Shown: one piece after another, positions 8,285 through 17,622 of the stretch | Layout: each line of letters starts with the position of its first letter | How positions within the stretch are numbered: position 1 is the first letter of the stretch | Assembly: GCF_015207665.1 (NCBI RefSeq) | Contig: NZ_JADEWL010000008.1 | Coordinates: 46,082-110,081, forward strand | Length of the DNA: 64,000 bases | Reading direction: 5' to 3' | Source of the DNA: Plectonema cf. radiosum LEGE 06105 | Lineage (GTDB): Bacteria > Cyanobacteriota > Cyanobacteriia > Cyanobacteriales > Nostocaceae | Program-made: the position numbers and the translations under genes | Notes under the pieces: generated by a model | Database searches by the model: none | Told to the model about the DNA's origin: nothing | The model's input: the letters and a program-made list of their open reading frames with translations, nothing else

Positions 8285-9760
8285 GTGAGTCGTTACAAAA
8301 GCTTTTTACGCCAACGTTATCGCGCTATCTTCGGTTATACGGGTTTAGTTTGTCTGATTTCCGGACTCGGTATTCTTTCACCCCTGATCGCATTAATTTT
8401 TTACCCCGAAGAGCTTTCATTGGGTTGGGGTTTTCTCGTACCCGGTATAATACTTTGCGCTATAGGCTTTATCTTATGGCGTTCTTTAGCTCCGAAAAAA
8501 GCTACCAGTTTGACATTACAAGAAGGTGCGGTAATTGTTGTTTTGTCGTGGTTAGTAGCAATTATTGTGGGTACGGTACCGTTAATGACGGTGCAGAATT
8601 TGAACTTTACCCAAGCAATGTTTGAATCTACCAGTGGTTGGACAACTACAGGGTTGTCCGTGGTAGATGTAACTAAAGCTTCCCGGCTAATATTACTTTA
8701 CCGCAGCATCATCGAACTGTTTGGTGGCGCCGGATTGGCGATTATTACATTGAGCGCGATCGCAGGACCTAGTGGTTCTGGTTTAGCGAGTGCGGAAGGA
8801 CGTACCGAACAGTTGGTTCCTAACGTGCGGCGATCGGCAAAGCTGGTTTTGGGCATTTATTTAGGATATATAGTCGCAGGAACCATCGCGCTGAATTTAG
8901 CGGGGATGAGTTGGTTTGATGCAGTCAACCATTCCTTTGCTGCTATCTCTACAGGTGGGTTTTCCACTCGTCCCGAATCTATCGGTTACTGGGATAATAC
9001 TGCCGTGGAAGTGGTAACAAATGTATTGATGATTCTAGGGGCGTTGAATTTTGTTACTAGCTATATGTTGCTGACGGGTAAGTTTAAATCGGTGATGCGT
9101 AACGGACAAATCCGGCTACAATTTTTCCTATACGTATTGTGTAGCATCGTTTTGCTGTTTGGTGTAGTTTTGCCACTTTATCCCAACTTAGGGAAATCTT
9201 TTCGAGTATCTATATTTGAAACCATTACCGCTCTTTCCACAACCGGCTTTTCAACTGTGGGATATACTGACTGGAATGGTTTAGGATGGTTGATATTAAT
9301 ACTGTTAATGTTGATCGGTGGGGGAAGCGGTTCCACAGCAGGCGGTATTAAACAAATGCGCGTATATATTCTTTACCGCGCTTTAATTTGGGAAGTACGG
9401 CGGATGTTAATGCCAGCAGCGGCAGTAAATGAAGCCCATATTTGGCAAGGCGATCAACGTCAATTTCTGCAAAACGACCAAATTAAACAAATTAGTATAT
9501 TTGTATTTCTTTACTTGATGGTATTTGGTATTGGAAGCGGGATTATCGCTGCTTACGGTTATTCGCTGCAAGAAAGTTTGTTTGAATATGCCAGCGCAAT
9601 GGGAACCGTAGGTTTATCCGTGGGGGTAACGGCTGCCGATGCTGCACCTGGTTTATTATGGGCAGAAATTTTGGGAATGTTTTTAGGACGTTTAGAATTC
9701 TTTACGGTGTTTGTGGGAGTAGTACGTTTACTGCGCGATACTCGTCCGATTTTGGCGTGA
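8285..9760 (+). CDS. trkH: TrkH/KtrB-type potassium uptake channel
   Basis: Ion-conducting subunit of a Trk/Ktr K+ uptake system in the cytoplasmic membrane, 491 aa with about ten hydrophobic segments. The four pore loops, each with the key Gly, are visible: STSGWTTTGLSV, AISTGGFSTRP, TALSTTGFSTVG and AMGTVGLSVGV. The intramembrane gate region after the third loop contains GGGSGSTAGGIK. The start is GTG immediately after the stop of the RCK gene. Together with the two RCK genes it forms a complete transporter. Family knowledge suggests Na+-dependent K+ uptake in osmotic adaptation. Confidence 0.95.
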   Translation: MSRYKSFLRQRYRAIFGYTGLVCLISGLGILSPLIALIFYPEELSLGWGFLVPGIILCAIGFILWRSLAPKKATSLTLQEGAVIVVLSWLVAIIVGTVPLMTVQNLNFTQAMFESTSGWTTTGLSVVDVTKASRLILLYRSIIELFGGAGLAIITLSAIAGPSGSGLASAEGRTEQLVPNVRRSAKLVLGIYLGYIVAGTIALNLAGMSWFDAVNHSFAAISTGGFSTRPESIGYWDNTAVEVVTNVLMILGALNFVTSYMLLTGKFKSVMRNGQIRLQFFLYVLCSIVLLFGVVLPLYPNLGKSFRVSIFETITALSTTGFSTVGYTDWNGLGWLILILLMLIGGGSGSTAGGIKQMRVYILYRALIWEVRRMLMPAAAVNEAHIWQGDQRQFLQNDQIKQISIFVFLYLMVFGIGSGIIAAYGYSLQESLFEYASAMGTVGLSVGVTAADAAPGLLWAEILGMFLGRLEFFTVFVGVVRLLRDTRPILA

Positions 9761-9763
9761 GTT

Positions 9764-9868
9764 TTTTAAACGCAAAGGTACGCAGAGTAAAGATATTACT
9801 TTCTTTTCTCTCTAAATTTCTTTCCTCCGCGCTCTCTGCGTCTCTGCGGTTTTTTAAAATCCGTTATT
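9764..9868. repeat. Inverted ACGCAGAG repeat between convergent genes
   Basis: The left arm (TTTTAAACGCAAAGGTACGCAGAG) and right arm (CTCTCTGCGTCTCTGCGGTTTTTTAAAA) form an imperfect inverted repeat with an oligo-T end. It lies between the converging trkH and Rpn-type genes and may serve as a bidirectional terminator. Confidence 0.6.
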
Positions 9869-9873
9869 TTGTA

Positions 9874-10725
9874 TTAAAAAGAAATTAATCCCCGCAATTC
9901 TTCTAAAGAATTTACAGTTTTAACACCTCTTTGAATTACTTTGAGTTTTTCTAAATCGGTAATTTGAGAGATTTGTGGCATTAACTGCAATCCTTCGTTA
10001 CCGAATTTGATTTCTAAATCAAGTTCAATTCCAGATATTATTCCTTCTCGTCTTCCTCGTGCTTCCCCTTCTCTCAAAATCTGTTGATACCAAGGAGATT
10101 CACTTAATATAGCCATATCCCACCTCATGATTTGTTTAACTAATGCGCTATCTATTACGAAGGTAGCAAAAAACGCTAAAACGGTTTCTAATTGATTTAA
10201 GTCTTCATCTGCACGAAGCTTTTGTAAGGCTTGCTGTATGATTGATTCTTCTGCACCATCTTTAAGAATTGGTACAAAGGGGAGTAGAGAAGATAAGTTT
10301 TGTTGAAATGCTGTTTCAACATCGACTTCCCACAAGTTAATTACGCGATAATCTTGACGGGCTATTATTCCTGCAAATTCCGACTCGTAACGAGCAGGGA
10401 TTTCGGTTTCACTAACTTTGAGAATATTTATTAATACTGGATAAATCGGAAGATTATATTTCTCTTCTGCTAATGCTATGTAAGCCCGCATTCGTCTGGG
10501 CATTTCAGCTTTATAGCGTAATTGTAACTCGTTTAAAACCAGAAATTCACCAAATTGGGGACTTTGAGCGCGGATAAGTACGTCGGATTCTCGGCTTATC
10601 CATTGAAATTCCGAGTCGAGAATTTCTGTTGCTGTGATGTCGGGAATTTGAGTTACCCACTTTACCCAGTTTTCTGGTGCGAGGCTAATTATTCTTTTGC
10701 TGCTGATATCGGCGGATTTTGTCAT
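9874..10725 (-). CDS. Rpn/YhgA-like PD-(D/E)XK nuclease with DUF4351 tail
   Basis: A 283-aa protein of the cyanobacterial Rpn-like (putative transposase/recombination-promoting nuclease) family. The nuclease core is in the first ~130 residues: ESDVLIRAQ, then FLVLNELQLRY, where the usual (D/E)xK reads ELQ, then a conserved basic helix and IYPVLINIL. The C-terminus (LMPQISQITDLEKLKVIQRG...LEELRGLISF) is a DUF4351 segment. A REGEARGRREG coiled linker joins the two. Such genes occur in many copies per genome; their natural role is unclear. The ELQ deviation is common in this group and may reduce activity. Confidence 0.82.
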   Translation of the reverse strand: MTKSADISSKRIISLAPENWVKWVTQIPDITATEILDSEFQWISRESDVLIRAQSPQFGEFLVLNELQLRYKAEMPRRMRAYIALAEEKYNLPIYPVLINILKVSETEIPARYESEFAGIIARQDYRVINLWEVDVETAFQQNLSSLLPFVPILKDGAEESIIQQALQKLRADEDLNQLETVLAFFATFVIDSALVKQIMRWDMAILSESPWYQQILREGEARGRREGIISGIELDLEIKFGNEGLQLMPQISQITDLEKLKVIQRGVKTVNSLEELRGLISF

Positions 10726-10981
10726 GGAAAGGTAGATGCAGGAGTCGAGATAATTATTTTAATATTTTGGGGAAGAAAATGGATGAATTGTTTTAAATAT
10801 CTAAATCTTATGGATTTCTTATGCTGCCATCTGGCATTATAGTGTTGCAAAGAATAGAACTAGAGCTTTTTATTTTGTAATTAGATAAATTGACATTTAA
10901 AAGATTTGCATTAGTTAAATTAGGCTTGTCAAATCTAGTTTCATTGAGAAAAAATTATCTGTAATTTACTTATAAGCCGAT

Positions 10982-11047
10982 GGTGCGTTAGACGCATTTC
11001 AAATTATCGTTAATACAATAAATATTCAAGCGTCTAACACACCCTAC
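10982..11047. repeat. Palindromic GGTGCGT...ACACACCC repeat, copy 1
   Basis: Arms GGTGCGTTAGACGC (10982-10995) and GCGTCTAACACACC (11030-11043) pair with one mismatch around a 34-base AT-rich loop. A related copy is at 41816-41877 and a fragment is near 41100. The rest of the 10726-11071 gap shows only AT-rich sequence. Confidence 0.75.
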
Positions 11048-11071
11048 AAAAATTTCATTTTTATTTGTTAA

Positions 11072-14000
11072 TTATACTTCCACTTCAATATCACTAACTA
11101 CAAATTCATCACCAAATTCTGTCAAGAATCTTAATGCTTTGACAATGTTACTCGCACATTCTTGAGGAGATGTATTGTAAAAATATCGCCAAGCTGCGGC
11201 TTTGTCTTCGTCGTATTTATGGCTTCTTTCGGGTTGATTATTTAACCAGTTCAGTCGCACAGCGTGACCAATTAATACATCTAAAACAATATATTCACGT
11301 ATTTCTAAATCGGGATTATTTTTGGCGATCGCCGCTAGTTCCATTAGGGCTTCAACGTTTACTTGACGGTATTCTGGAGCTTCGATTTTGTTTAACAAAT
11401 GTTCGACTCTTAAGGCAAAATTCTTTTCTCCGGCAGTCATTTCTGATATCAGTAATTGACTATCCAAGCGGTTACGACGTTCTAATTTATCACCGATGAT
11501 TAAGCCTTTACAATGATGCATTAATTGCCAAACTCGTGCAAAGAAATCTTCGGGTACGCGGTTGATTGCTCCTTCTGCTTGTCGATATCTTCGCCATCCT
11601 CCTGTTGGTACTTCTATTGTGTCTATATTAACTGGTTGCAATAGCCAATCTATTTCGTTTTCTTTCTGTTTGATATGAAGTGATTCTTGCTGACGTAATA
11701 ACTGATTCATGCCGGAATATTCTAACAAACAATCTTTTAATTGTGTTTTTACTTGAAAAGGTGATAATTGCATCAAGTGTTCGTAGGCTTCATCTTGAGT
11801 AATATCTAATTTTCTAGCAAGTTTGCTGGTAATAAATAAGATGAGATATCCTGTTCTAATAGTAAGTAATCCTTGAAATAATTCTGGTTCGGAATTAATT
11901 AAGGTACGTAGATAAATCAGTATTTCTTGAGTTAAAACACCATCTCTAACATCTTCACGACAGAAGTTTTTGATTTTTTCGACTATTTCTTTGTGGGAAA
12001 GGGGTACGATGATTAAGGATGCTTCACTGTAGGCTTTGCCGACTGCAATTTGTTTCCCTCGTGCTAAAAGGCTGGTGACTATATCTGACAAGCGCATATC
12101 TGCCATTTGCAGCAATCCCGCAGCGCGACGCACGACAGCCCAAAGTCCAATTTCCCCTGCTTTATAGTAAACTTCATCAAGTAAATCCGATACTTTTACA
12201 GTATGATTAATTTCACCAAAGCCGGTATCAAAATCAAGTCCTTGTAAGCGAGTTAATGCCTGTAATAATTCAATTTGTTCGTAAAGATTATCGGAAGAAC
12301 GTAAGGAATCAAGCAATAATTTCAGATTGGTTTCGCATTCCATTTGAAATTCTTGAGTATGTTCTAATAACCAGTTATTGTTGGGATTATAAAGTAAATA
12401 GGAGCTACGAGGAGCAATGTTTGTAACTGGTGATTGTTGAAATTCAAAATTTTGTTGTAAATCAATTCTTTGAATGTTAGCGGTGAGCATTAACTGATTT
12501 AGTCTGCCCAATTTTACCCGTACACCGTTACAAACACCTTCTTGAAGTTCTTCCATTAATGATAATAATGCTTCGCTACCTGTTTCTAACATGGTGCGGG
12601 TTAACATTAAAGTTAAAGTCGGACGACCATTATCGCTCCAATATTTTTCAATGTAAGCGAGTTCACTTTTAAGTTGAGCGACGAGAAAGTGATAATCTAA
12701 GGTTAAGTAAAACTGCTCTGAATCTAAAAAAGAAGGTAAAAATACAACAGTTTCATGATCAATACGAAAAATTCTCGAAGTAGTTAAACTTCTCGGAAGT
12801 CTTGCTGGTCTTCCGGTTAAACCCAGTTTTTCATTACAGCCAATTCCTTGATAAATTGCGATTAAATCGCCAGCTTGACGCACTTGAATTGGTTTTATTT
12901 GTAATAAAGTTTCTGTTTGAATCCCCCGAATTGCTAATTTAGCCTGTAAATCTTCATCCTCTGCTAACAAAGCAATTTGTACTATCGGTTGTCGCTCTCT
13001 TCCTACAGATAAATATCTGCCTAATGGATCAATATCTCCCACAAATAGCAATTTTTCACTCAACATTTGTCCCAAAAAATATAAACTTTGCGCCCATACT
13101 AAAGGAACATTTTCATTAGGTAAACGTTTTTGAGTTCCGGGTGCTTGTTTCTCGGCTTCGATATTTTTTTCGGGTACGTAATAAACTTCCGGTAGCAAAC
13201 GCAAATTATCGCGTTCAACTAAAGTAAATTCTAAACTCTGCTGATAATGCTTAATTTTTTCTTGCTCTCCCCGAAATAACCCATCTAAGAGTAAATAAGT
13301 GAAAAATAAAGGCCATTCACATTCTATATGCTCAAATTGCTTAAGTTCGCTGGGTTCGTAATGCAAGCGTTGACTATCTTCTAAAACTGTTTGATGTCCG
13401 TCGCGTAAAAATCGCTTACAACCGTAGTTACCTTCTAATTTATTAATTATCTCTTCTAAAGTACGTTGACGTAAACTTTCATCTTCCACTGCAAAAGCCG
13501 GAAAACTAATTACGCTCAAAAGTGCTGCATCAATTTCTTTAGAAGCCGATTCTCTTGGCAATAAATATTCTAACGTAATGCGAGCGCGGGCAATTTCATC
13601 TGGTAAGACGTGAATTACCGATGCTCTACTTCCATGTACTCCAAATAAATCCAGTCCGTTAATTGCTTGTAGCGCAGCTTTTGCCATACCAACGGAACTA
13701 GCATTTAATTCTGCATTCCCATGATTTATTTTATTGCCTCGTTCCCAAATTCCATAATCTGGGGTACGATAAGCTCGTCCGATATAGTAAACTAAATTTT
13801 GGACGAAATCCACTTCATCAAGAGTGTAAACTAATTGCACCCCCGAAGCAGTCATTTGTGCCAACATCAGTAAATATATTGATGTTGCATCAAGCTGCAA
13901 ATGTCCCCATTCATCATCACCGACAACAATATCCCCAGTTGCAGTATTGTATTTAGCGTGTAAAGCATCAGCATGTGATTGAGTATGCTTAAATTGTTCT

Positions 14001-14305
14001 ACTTTATGAGCTTGTCGCATCATCGAGAATAACAATCCCCGCATTAACTTGATCGCACTGTGTTCTAATTCGTAAGTGCGTCCTTTATCTTCATCAACTT
14101 TGCGATAAGCTAACGCTAATCCCCAAACCGCTAAAATACTGTAAACGTTATCACGCACCCAAGCGTCTGTGTAGTCTCCGTGAGCCGTTATTGCTGTGGA
14201 AGCCGGTAGCAAACCTGTAATCGGGTTTTGACGCGAAAGAATAATCGTTTTGATTTGCTGATAATAGTATTCTAGACGAGGAAGCAACTGTAGAGTTCTA
14301 AACAT
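11072..14305 (-). CDS. GH15 / phosphorylase-kinase-like large protein
   Basis: A 1077-aa protein of the glycoside hydrolase 15-like family that includes glucoamylases and the alpha/beta regulatory subunits of eukaryotic phosphorylase kinase. The N-terminal ~450 residues form the (alpha/alpha)6 barrel, with GLLPASTAITAHGDYTDAWV near residue 33, YGIWERGNKINHG around residue 185 and VGDDEWGHLQLDAT. The C-terminal ~500 residues are helical and resemble the phosphorylase-kinase C-terminal part. There is no signal peptide, so it is cytoplasmic. Full-length proteins of this size are widespread in cyanobacteria. It may act on or sense glycogen, but its reaction is not established. It is monocistronic. 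Confidence 0.85.
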   Translation of the reverse strand: MFRTLQLLPRLEYYYQQIKTIILSRQNPITGLLPASTAITAHGDYTDAWVRDNVYSILAVWGLALAYRKVDEDKGRTYELEHSAIKLMRGLLFSMMRQAHKVEQFKHTQSHADALHAKYNTATGDIVVGDDEWGHLQLDATSIYLLMLAQMTASGVQLVYTLDEVDFVQNLVYYIGRAYRTPDYGIWERGNKINHGNAELNASSVGMAKAALQAINGLDLFGVHGSRASVIHVLPDEIARARITLEYLLPRESASKEIDAALLSVISFPAFAVEDESLRQRTLEEIINKLEGNYGCKRFLRDGHQTVLEDSQRLHYEPSELKQFEHIECEWPLFFTYLLLDGLFRGEQEKIKHYQQSLEFTLVERDNLRLLPEVYYVPEKNIEAEKQAPGTQKRLPNENVPLVWAQSLYFLGQMLSEKLLFVGDIDPLGRYLSVGRERQPIVQIALLAEDEDLQAKLAIRGIQTETLLQIKPIQVRQAGDLIAIYQGIGCNEKLGLTGRPARLPRSLTTSRIFRIDHETVVFLPSFLDSEQFYLTLDYHFLVAQLKSELAYIEKYWSDNGRPTLTLMLTRTMLETGSEALLSLMEELQEGVCNGVRVKLGRLNQLMLTANIQRIDLQQNFEFQQSPVTNIAPRSSYLLYNPNNNWLLEHTQEFQMECETNLKLLLDSLRSSDNLYEQIELLQALTRLQGLDFDTGFGEINHTVKVSDLLDEVYYKAGEIGLWAVVRRAAGLLQMADMRLSDIVTSLLARGKQIAVGKAYSEASLIIVPLSHKEIVEKIKNFCREDVRDGVLTQEILIYLRTLINSEPELFQGLLTIRTGYLILFITSKLARKLDITQDEAYEHLMQLSPFQVKTQLKDCLLEYSGMNQLLRQQESLHIKQKENEIDWLLQPVNIDTIEVPTGGWRRYRQAEGAINRVPEDFFARVWQLMHHCKGLIIGDKLERRNRLDSQLLISEMTAGEKNFALRVEHLLNKIEAPEYRQVNVEALMELAAIAKNNPDLEIREYIVLDVLIGHAVRLNWLNNQPERSHKYDEDKAAAWRYFYNTSPQECASNIVKALRFLTEFGDEFVVSDIEVEV

Positions 14306-14511
14306 AATCTAATTCGATGACTCTTGCCGAGGTTTTATCCTATGAGCGTAAACTGAATTATAGAAGCAACAACAGCTTAACTTTTGTAATCTTTACTAGC
14401 AATATGAGTGACTTTCATTAGCTGGTTAATTATTTATGATTATTGATTGCAAATACACAAGTACTAATTAAATAATCAGCTTATCTTCGCAGTCAATGAT
14501 TGTCAATATAA

Positions 14512-14605
14512 TAGGACTTACGCAATATATGACTGAAAAAGTGATTCTTGGGTAGTGGTAATTCATGAATTACCACTACTTCTGTTGGGTTTTGCGTAAG
14601 TCCTA
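14512..14605. mobile_element. 94-bp MITE with 14-bp terminal inverted repeats
   Basis: Perfect terminal inverted repeats TAGGACTTACGCAA (14512-14525) and TTGCGTAAGTCCTA (14592-14605) enclose a perfect 28-bp palindrome (14552-14579) centred on ATTCATGAAT. It has no coding capacity. The GGACTTACGCA end resembles ends of DDE-type insertion sequences common in cyanobacteria. It lies in the 1.1-kb gap between the GH15-like gene and mgtE; the rest of that gap up to ~15250 is AT-rich with no gene seen. Confidence 0.8.
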
Positions 14606-15255
14606 TATAATTGGTAATTCAGTTAATTAACTAGAGTGTCCGCTTGCTTGCTCGGCGAGTTATCAAAGCTTTAATTAAAACTGCTAAAACTTAATTACTT
14701 GTTCATTTTTATTTTTATATAATAATAAAAATTACCGAATATTCTCAATATTTTCGATCAAAAGTCTATTACTATCAAGCAGATTGCTGTAATCAAATAG
14801 TCACCACAATTGGTAATTACCAATTATTTTTCCATATCTCTTCATCTGTTATCTTCAGGTTATTGACAATATAGTCTATATCATATATAGACCTTTGTAA
14901 TCAGTGTCTATTGTTAAGTTACAGTAAATTTTTACCTGGGATGCTGCTCCCGTAAGTCTCAATGGGTTTTTGGGAATTTGATCATTTTGATTTTAGTTGA
15001 GTCTGGTATTTTGAAGCTTACCCGATTTGCAATCAATGTTATCTGTTTTCCTTGTTAATTAAAAAAATAACCTTTTAAATTTAAGTACTATCACATATAA
15101 AAATATTTTTTGTCAAACAATAAACACTTGCTACAATGTTAATAATTTTACTGCTAAGGTAAAAAAATAAATCGTGATATTACCTTGACATTGATAGTAA
15201 TAGTAGTAAAATCTACTCTATTGGAATGAAAATCGGGGCATAGAGCTATTAATTA

Positions 15256-15464
15256 GTGTGAAATATCACACAAAGTAATACTGAAGCTCAGCATCTGCCG
15301 GATTACACAGTTCCGGGTTAGTATTATGACTTAGCGATGCCTTGATGGGTAATCGATGTTGATTTTTTAAAAATGTATGGACAAAAGTCCGGAAGACGGT
15401 AGTAGCACCCTCCTCTGAGCTGTAGAGTTTGTCTCTCAGCGCGGGGGAGACAATAGGAGGAATT
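15256..15464 (+). promoter_or_regulatory. Structured 5' leader of mgtE with anti-Shine-Dalgarno
   Basis: The sequence before mgtE contains a run of hairpins: GTGTGA/TCACAC (15256-15271); AATACT/AGTATT (15277-15282 with 15320-15325) enclosing CCGGA/TCCGG (15298-15302 with 15312-15316); and GGAC-AAAA-GTCC (15379-15390). CCTCCT at 15409-15414 is the exact complement of the mgtE Shine-Dalgarno AGGAGG (15455-15460). An alternative stem, CTGAG/CTCAG plus CTCC/GGGG, can form between them. This layout suggests ribosome-site sequestration, plausibly Mg2+-responsive. I do not recognise an M-box or other named riboswitch in it. Confidence 0.55.
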
Positions 15465-16826
15465 ATGCTTATTCAAGATGTTCGCAATTGTGCAATCAAC
15501 ATTGCTGATTTTGGCGTTACAGATTTAAATGAACTTAAATGGGACTTGAACCATTTACCACCCGTTGATGTCGGGGAATATATTGCTAATTTATCGAGAA
15601 AACAGCGGGCGATCGCCTTTCGTTTACTGAATAAAAATCGAGCTATTGACGTTTTTGAATATCTACCTCCTGATGTACAGGAGCAATTGATCAATTCTCT
15701 TCATGACGTACAGGTAGCGCAAATTTTGGAAGCGATGAGCCCTGACGAACGTGCAGAATTATTTGATGAACTACCGGCTTCGGTTGTCAAGCGTTTACTA
15801 CACTCGTTAAGTCCCCAACAAAGACAAGTTACTGCAACGATTCTTGGTTATCCTGAAGGTACTGCTGGAAGGGTAATGACTACAGAATATGTGCGGTTGC
15901 AGGAAGGATTGACTGTCAGAGAAGTTCTCAATAAAATTCGCTCTCAAGACGAAGACAAAGAAACCATTTATTACGCTTACGTCACCGATGATAACCGCAA
16001 GTTAGTTAGCGTTGTGTCTTTGCGACAATTGCTGTTTTCCTATCCCGATGCTTTATTACGGGATATTGCAGCTGCGAAGGTGATTCGAGCTAGTACTGAT
16101 ACACCAGGGCGAGAAGTTGCCAAAATCATGAAGCGATACGATTTAATCGCTTTACCCGTAGTTGACCGCGAAGAACGCCTAGTAGGTATTGTTACTATTG
16201 ATGATGTCGTAGATATTCTTGATGAAGAAGCTACAGAAGAGATTCAAAAACTTGCAGGGGTTACTGGTGGTGATGAACCTGCTTTATGTTCTCCTCGAGT
16301 CACTCTCCGCAAACGTTTACCTTGGCTGTTGGGAAATATCGGTTTATATATTGCTGCTGCTAGCGCCATCGCACCTTTTCAGGAAGTGATTAAAGTTGTG
16401 CCAGTTTTAGCGATTATCATGCCGATTTTGGCTAACAGTAGCGGTAATGTTGCATTCCAGGTTTTATCCGTGACTGTACGGGGATTGGGCTTAGGAGAAG
16501 TAACTCCGAAAGATACTATGACTCTGTTGCGTAAAGAGTTAACCGCAGGGCTAGGAACCGCTGTTGGCTTGGGTTTGGCTTTAGCAACTTTATCTATGAT
16601 GTGGTCTCCTCCTAATGAGCGTTGGGTATCCCTTGTTGCTGGCACGGTGATGGCTGCGAATGTATTGATTGCTGTTACTTTAGGAACTTTACTACCAATG
16701 GGATTAAAGCGTTTAAATCTCGATCCGGCTTTGATTAGTGGTCCTTTGATGACTACTACTTTAGATGCGGTTGGTTTTATGACGTTTTTATCTTTGATTT
16801 CTTTCGCTTTGCAACTATTCGCTTAA
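15465..16826 (+). CDS. mgtE: MgtE magnesium transporter
   Basis: Mg2+ channel/transporter of the MgtE family. It has an N-terminal superhelical MgtE_N domain (~30-130), a CBS pair (~135-260, with VGIVTIDDVVDILDEEATEE at its end), a plug helix and five C-terminal membrane helices (~290-450). The pore segment has the conserved PILANSSGNVAFQ. The ATG at 15465 is preferred over an upstream TTG (15429) because a strong AGGAGG sits 4 bases before it. Cytoplasmic CBS and N-domains gate the pore by sensing intracellular Mg2+. It is monocistronic, with a long structured leader upstream and a strong terminator downstream. Confidence 0.95.
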   Translation: MLIQDVRNCAINIADFGVTDLNELKWDLNHLPPVDVGEYIANLSRKQRAIAFRLLNKNRAIDVFEYLPPDVQEQLINSLHDVQVAQILEAMSPDERAELFDELPASVVKRLLHSLSPQQRQVTATILGYPEGTAGRVMTTEYVRLQEGLTVREVLNKIRSQDEDKETIYYAYVTDDNRKLVSVVSLRQLLFSYPDALLRDIAAAKVIRASTDTPGREVAKIMKRYDLIALPVVDREERLVGIVTIDDVVDILDEEATEEIQKLAGVTGGDEPALCSPRVTLRKRLPWLLGNIGLYIAAASAIAPFQEVIKVVPVLAIIMPILANSSGNVAFQVLSVTVRGLGLGEVTPKDTMTLLRKELTAGLGTAVGLGLALATLSMMWSPPNERWVSLVAGTVMAANVLIAVTLGTLLPMGLKRLNLDPALISGPLMTTTLDAVGFMTFLSLISFALQLFA

Positions 16827-16831
16827 TTCTT

Positions 16832-16855
16832 GGAGGGCTTAGTTCCCTCCTTTTT
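16832..16855 (+). terminator. Rho-independent terminator of mgtE
   Basis: A perfect 6-bp stem GGAGGG/CCCTCC with a 7-base loop is followed directly by TTTTT, 6 bases after the mgtE stop. Confidence 0.85.
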
Positions 16856-17143
16856 ATGGAAAAAAGTCCCAGAATAAAGCAGTTATATTCTCCTTATTCC
16901 CTATTTCCTTGAAGCTCAATCACAAGCCTTTATCTTTTGTAAATTTTTGTAAATTTATTTGTCGCGAAAATTTTTTTTGTTTATTACGTGGGATGATTAA
17001 TTAGAGCAAGAGTTAAATTTTTATAATGGTAATATTTTAATTTTTTTTATTTTTGCAAAGATTTCCATTATAAGAAAATAAATTTAGATAAAATAATAAT
17101 ATCAAAAAAAGTCCCCCAAAAAAAAATTTTTTCGAGAAATAAA

Positions 17144-17163
17144 CCCCGTCCTTAAGGACGGGG
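17144..17163. repeat. Perfect 20-bp palindrome CCCCGTCC-TTAA-GGACGGGG
   Basis: An isolated GC-rich perfect palindrome flanked by AAA and TTTT in very AT-rich DNA. It resembles terminal hairpins of IS200/IS605-type elements but lacks the bulged base. It could also act as a bidirectional terminator. The remaining 16856-17448 gap is AT-rich with no gene seen. Confidence 0.65.
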
Positions 17164-17448
17164 TTTTAAGCAGTTGTGGGATGGGCAAGCCGTTCGAGAG
17201 ATATTTTCAAATTAATCGGATTTGCATAAAATTGGTATTTTGCTAGGGAAGACAGCAACAGGGATTCTTCTTATTGCTGTTTGAACTTGAGATTAATTGT
17301 TGTAAATCATACAGAACCGAATAAAAAACAATTAATTATCAAGGTTATAGGGATAATATCAAGCAAATATAGTAACAGTGAGTTTACGGATAACAGAGGA
17401 TAGTGAAGACGGGTAAAATATAGCGATATTGACTATATAAAAATCGTA

Positions 17449-17622
17449 GTGGAAAAACAGCATAATATAGATCAAGTACAAGAGCCAATAAAGTCTGCTT
17501 CAGCGGAAGTTCGCCAAATCATCGAGCGAGTATGGAATTTAGAAAAAAGCAGACTTGATAAAAAAAGTTTCGGTCATATTAACGAAGATATTTTAGCAAT
17601 TGTGAAAGAAGCTGTAAAATGA
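17449..17622 (+). CDS. 57-aa ORF translationally coupled to DndD-like ATPase
   Basis: GTG-started 57-codon ORF (MEKQHNIDQVQEPIKSASAE...ILAIVKEAVK) whose TGA stop overlaps the ATG of the next gene (ATGA, 17619-17622). The protein is charged and helical (IIERVWNLEKSRLDKKSFGH). Codon use is ordinary, and the ORF runs open right up to the overlap, which argues for a real gene. The coupling suggests it is an obligate small partner of the following SMC-like ATPase in the phosphorothioation island. I do not recognise a named family. Confidence 0.7.
   Translation: MEKQHNIDQVQEPIKSASAEVRQIIERVWNLEKSRLDKKSFGHINEDILAIVKEAVK

Noticed and set aside
11170..11499. 109-aa ORF on the plus strand
   Set aside because: It lies wholly inside the GH15-like gene on the other strand, with no recognisable motif; a shadow ORF.
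15256..15464. M-box, yybP-ykoY or c-di-AMP (ydaO) riboswitch upstream of mgtE
   Set aside because: The conserved cores of these classes, as I recall them, are not present. Only the general layout of a regulated leader is supported.
17144..17163. Right end of an IS200/IS605 element
   Set aside because: The palindrome is perfect, without the bulged T, lacks the AGTGTCAA tail and has no matching left hairpin nearby. Kept only as a palindrome.
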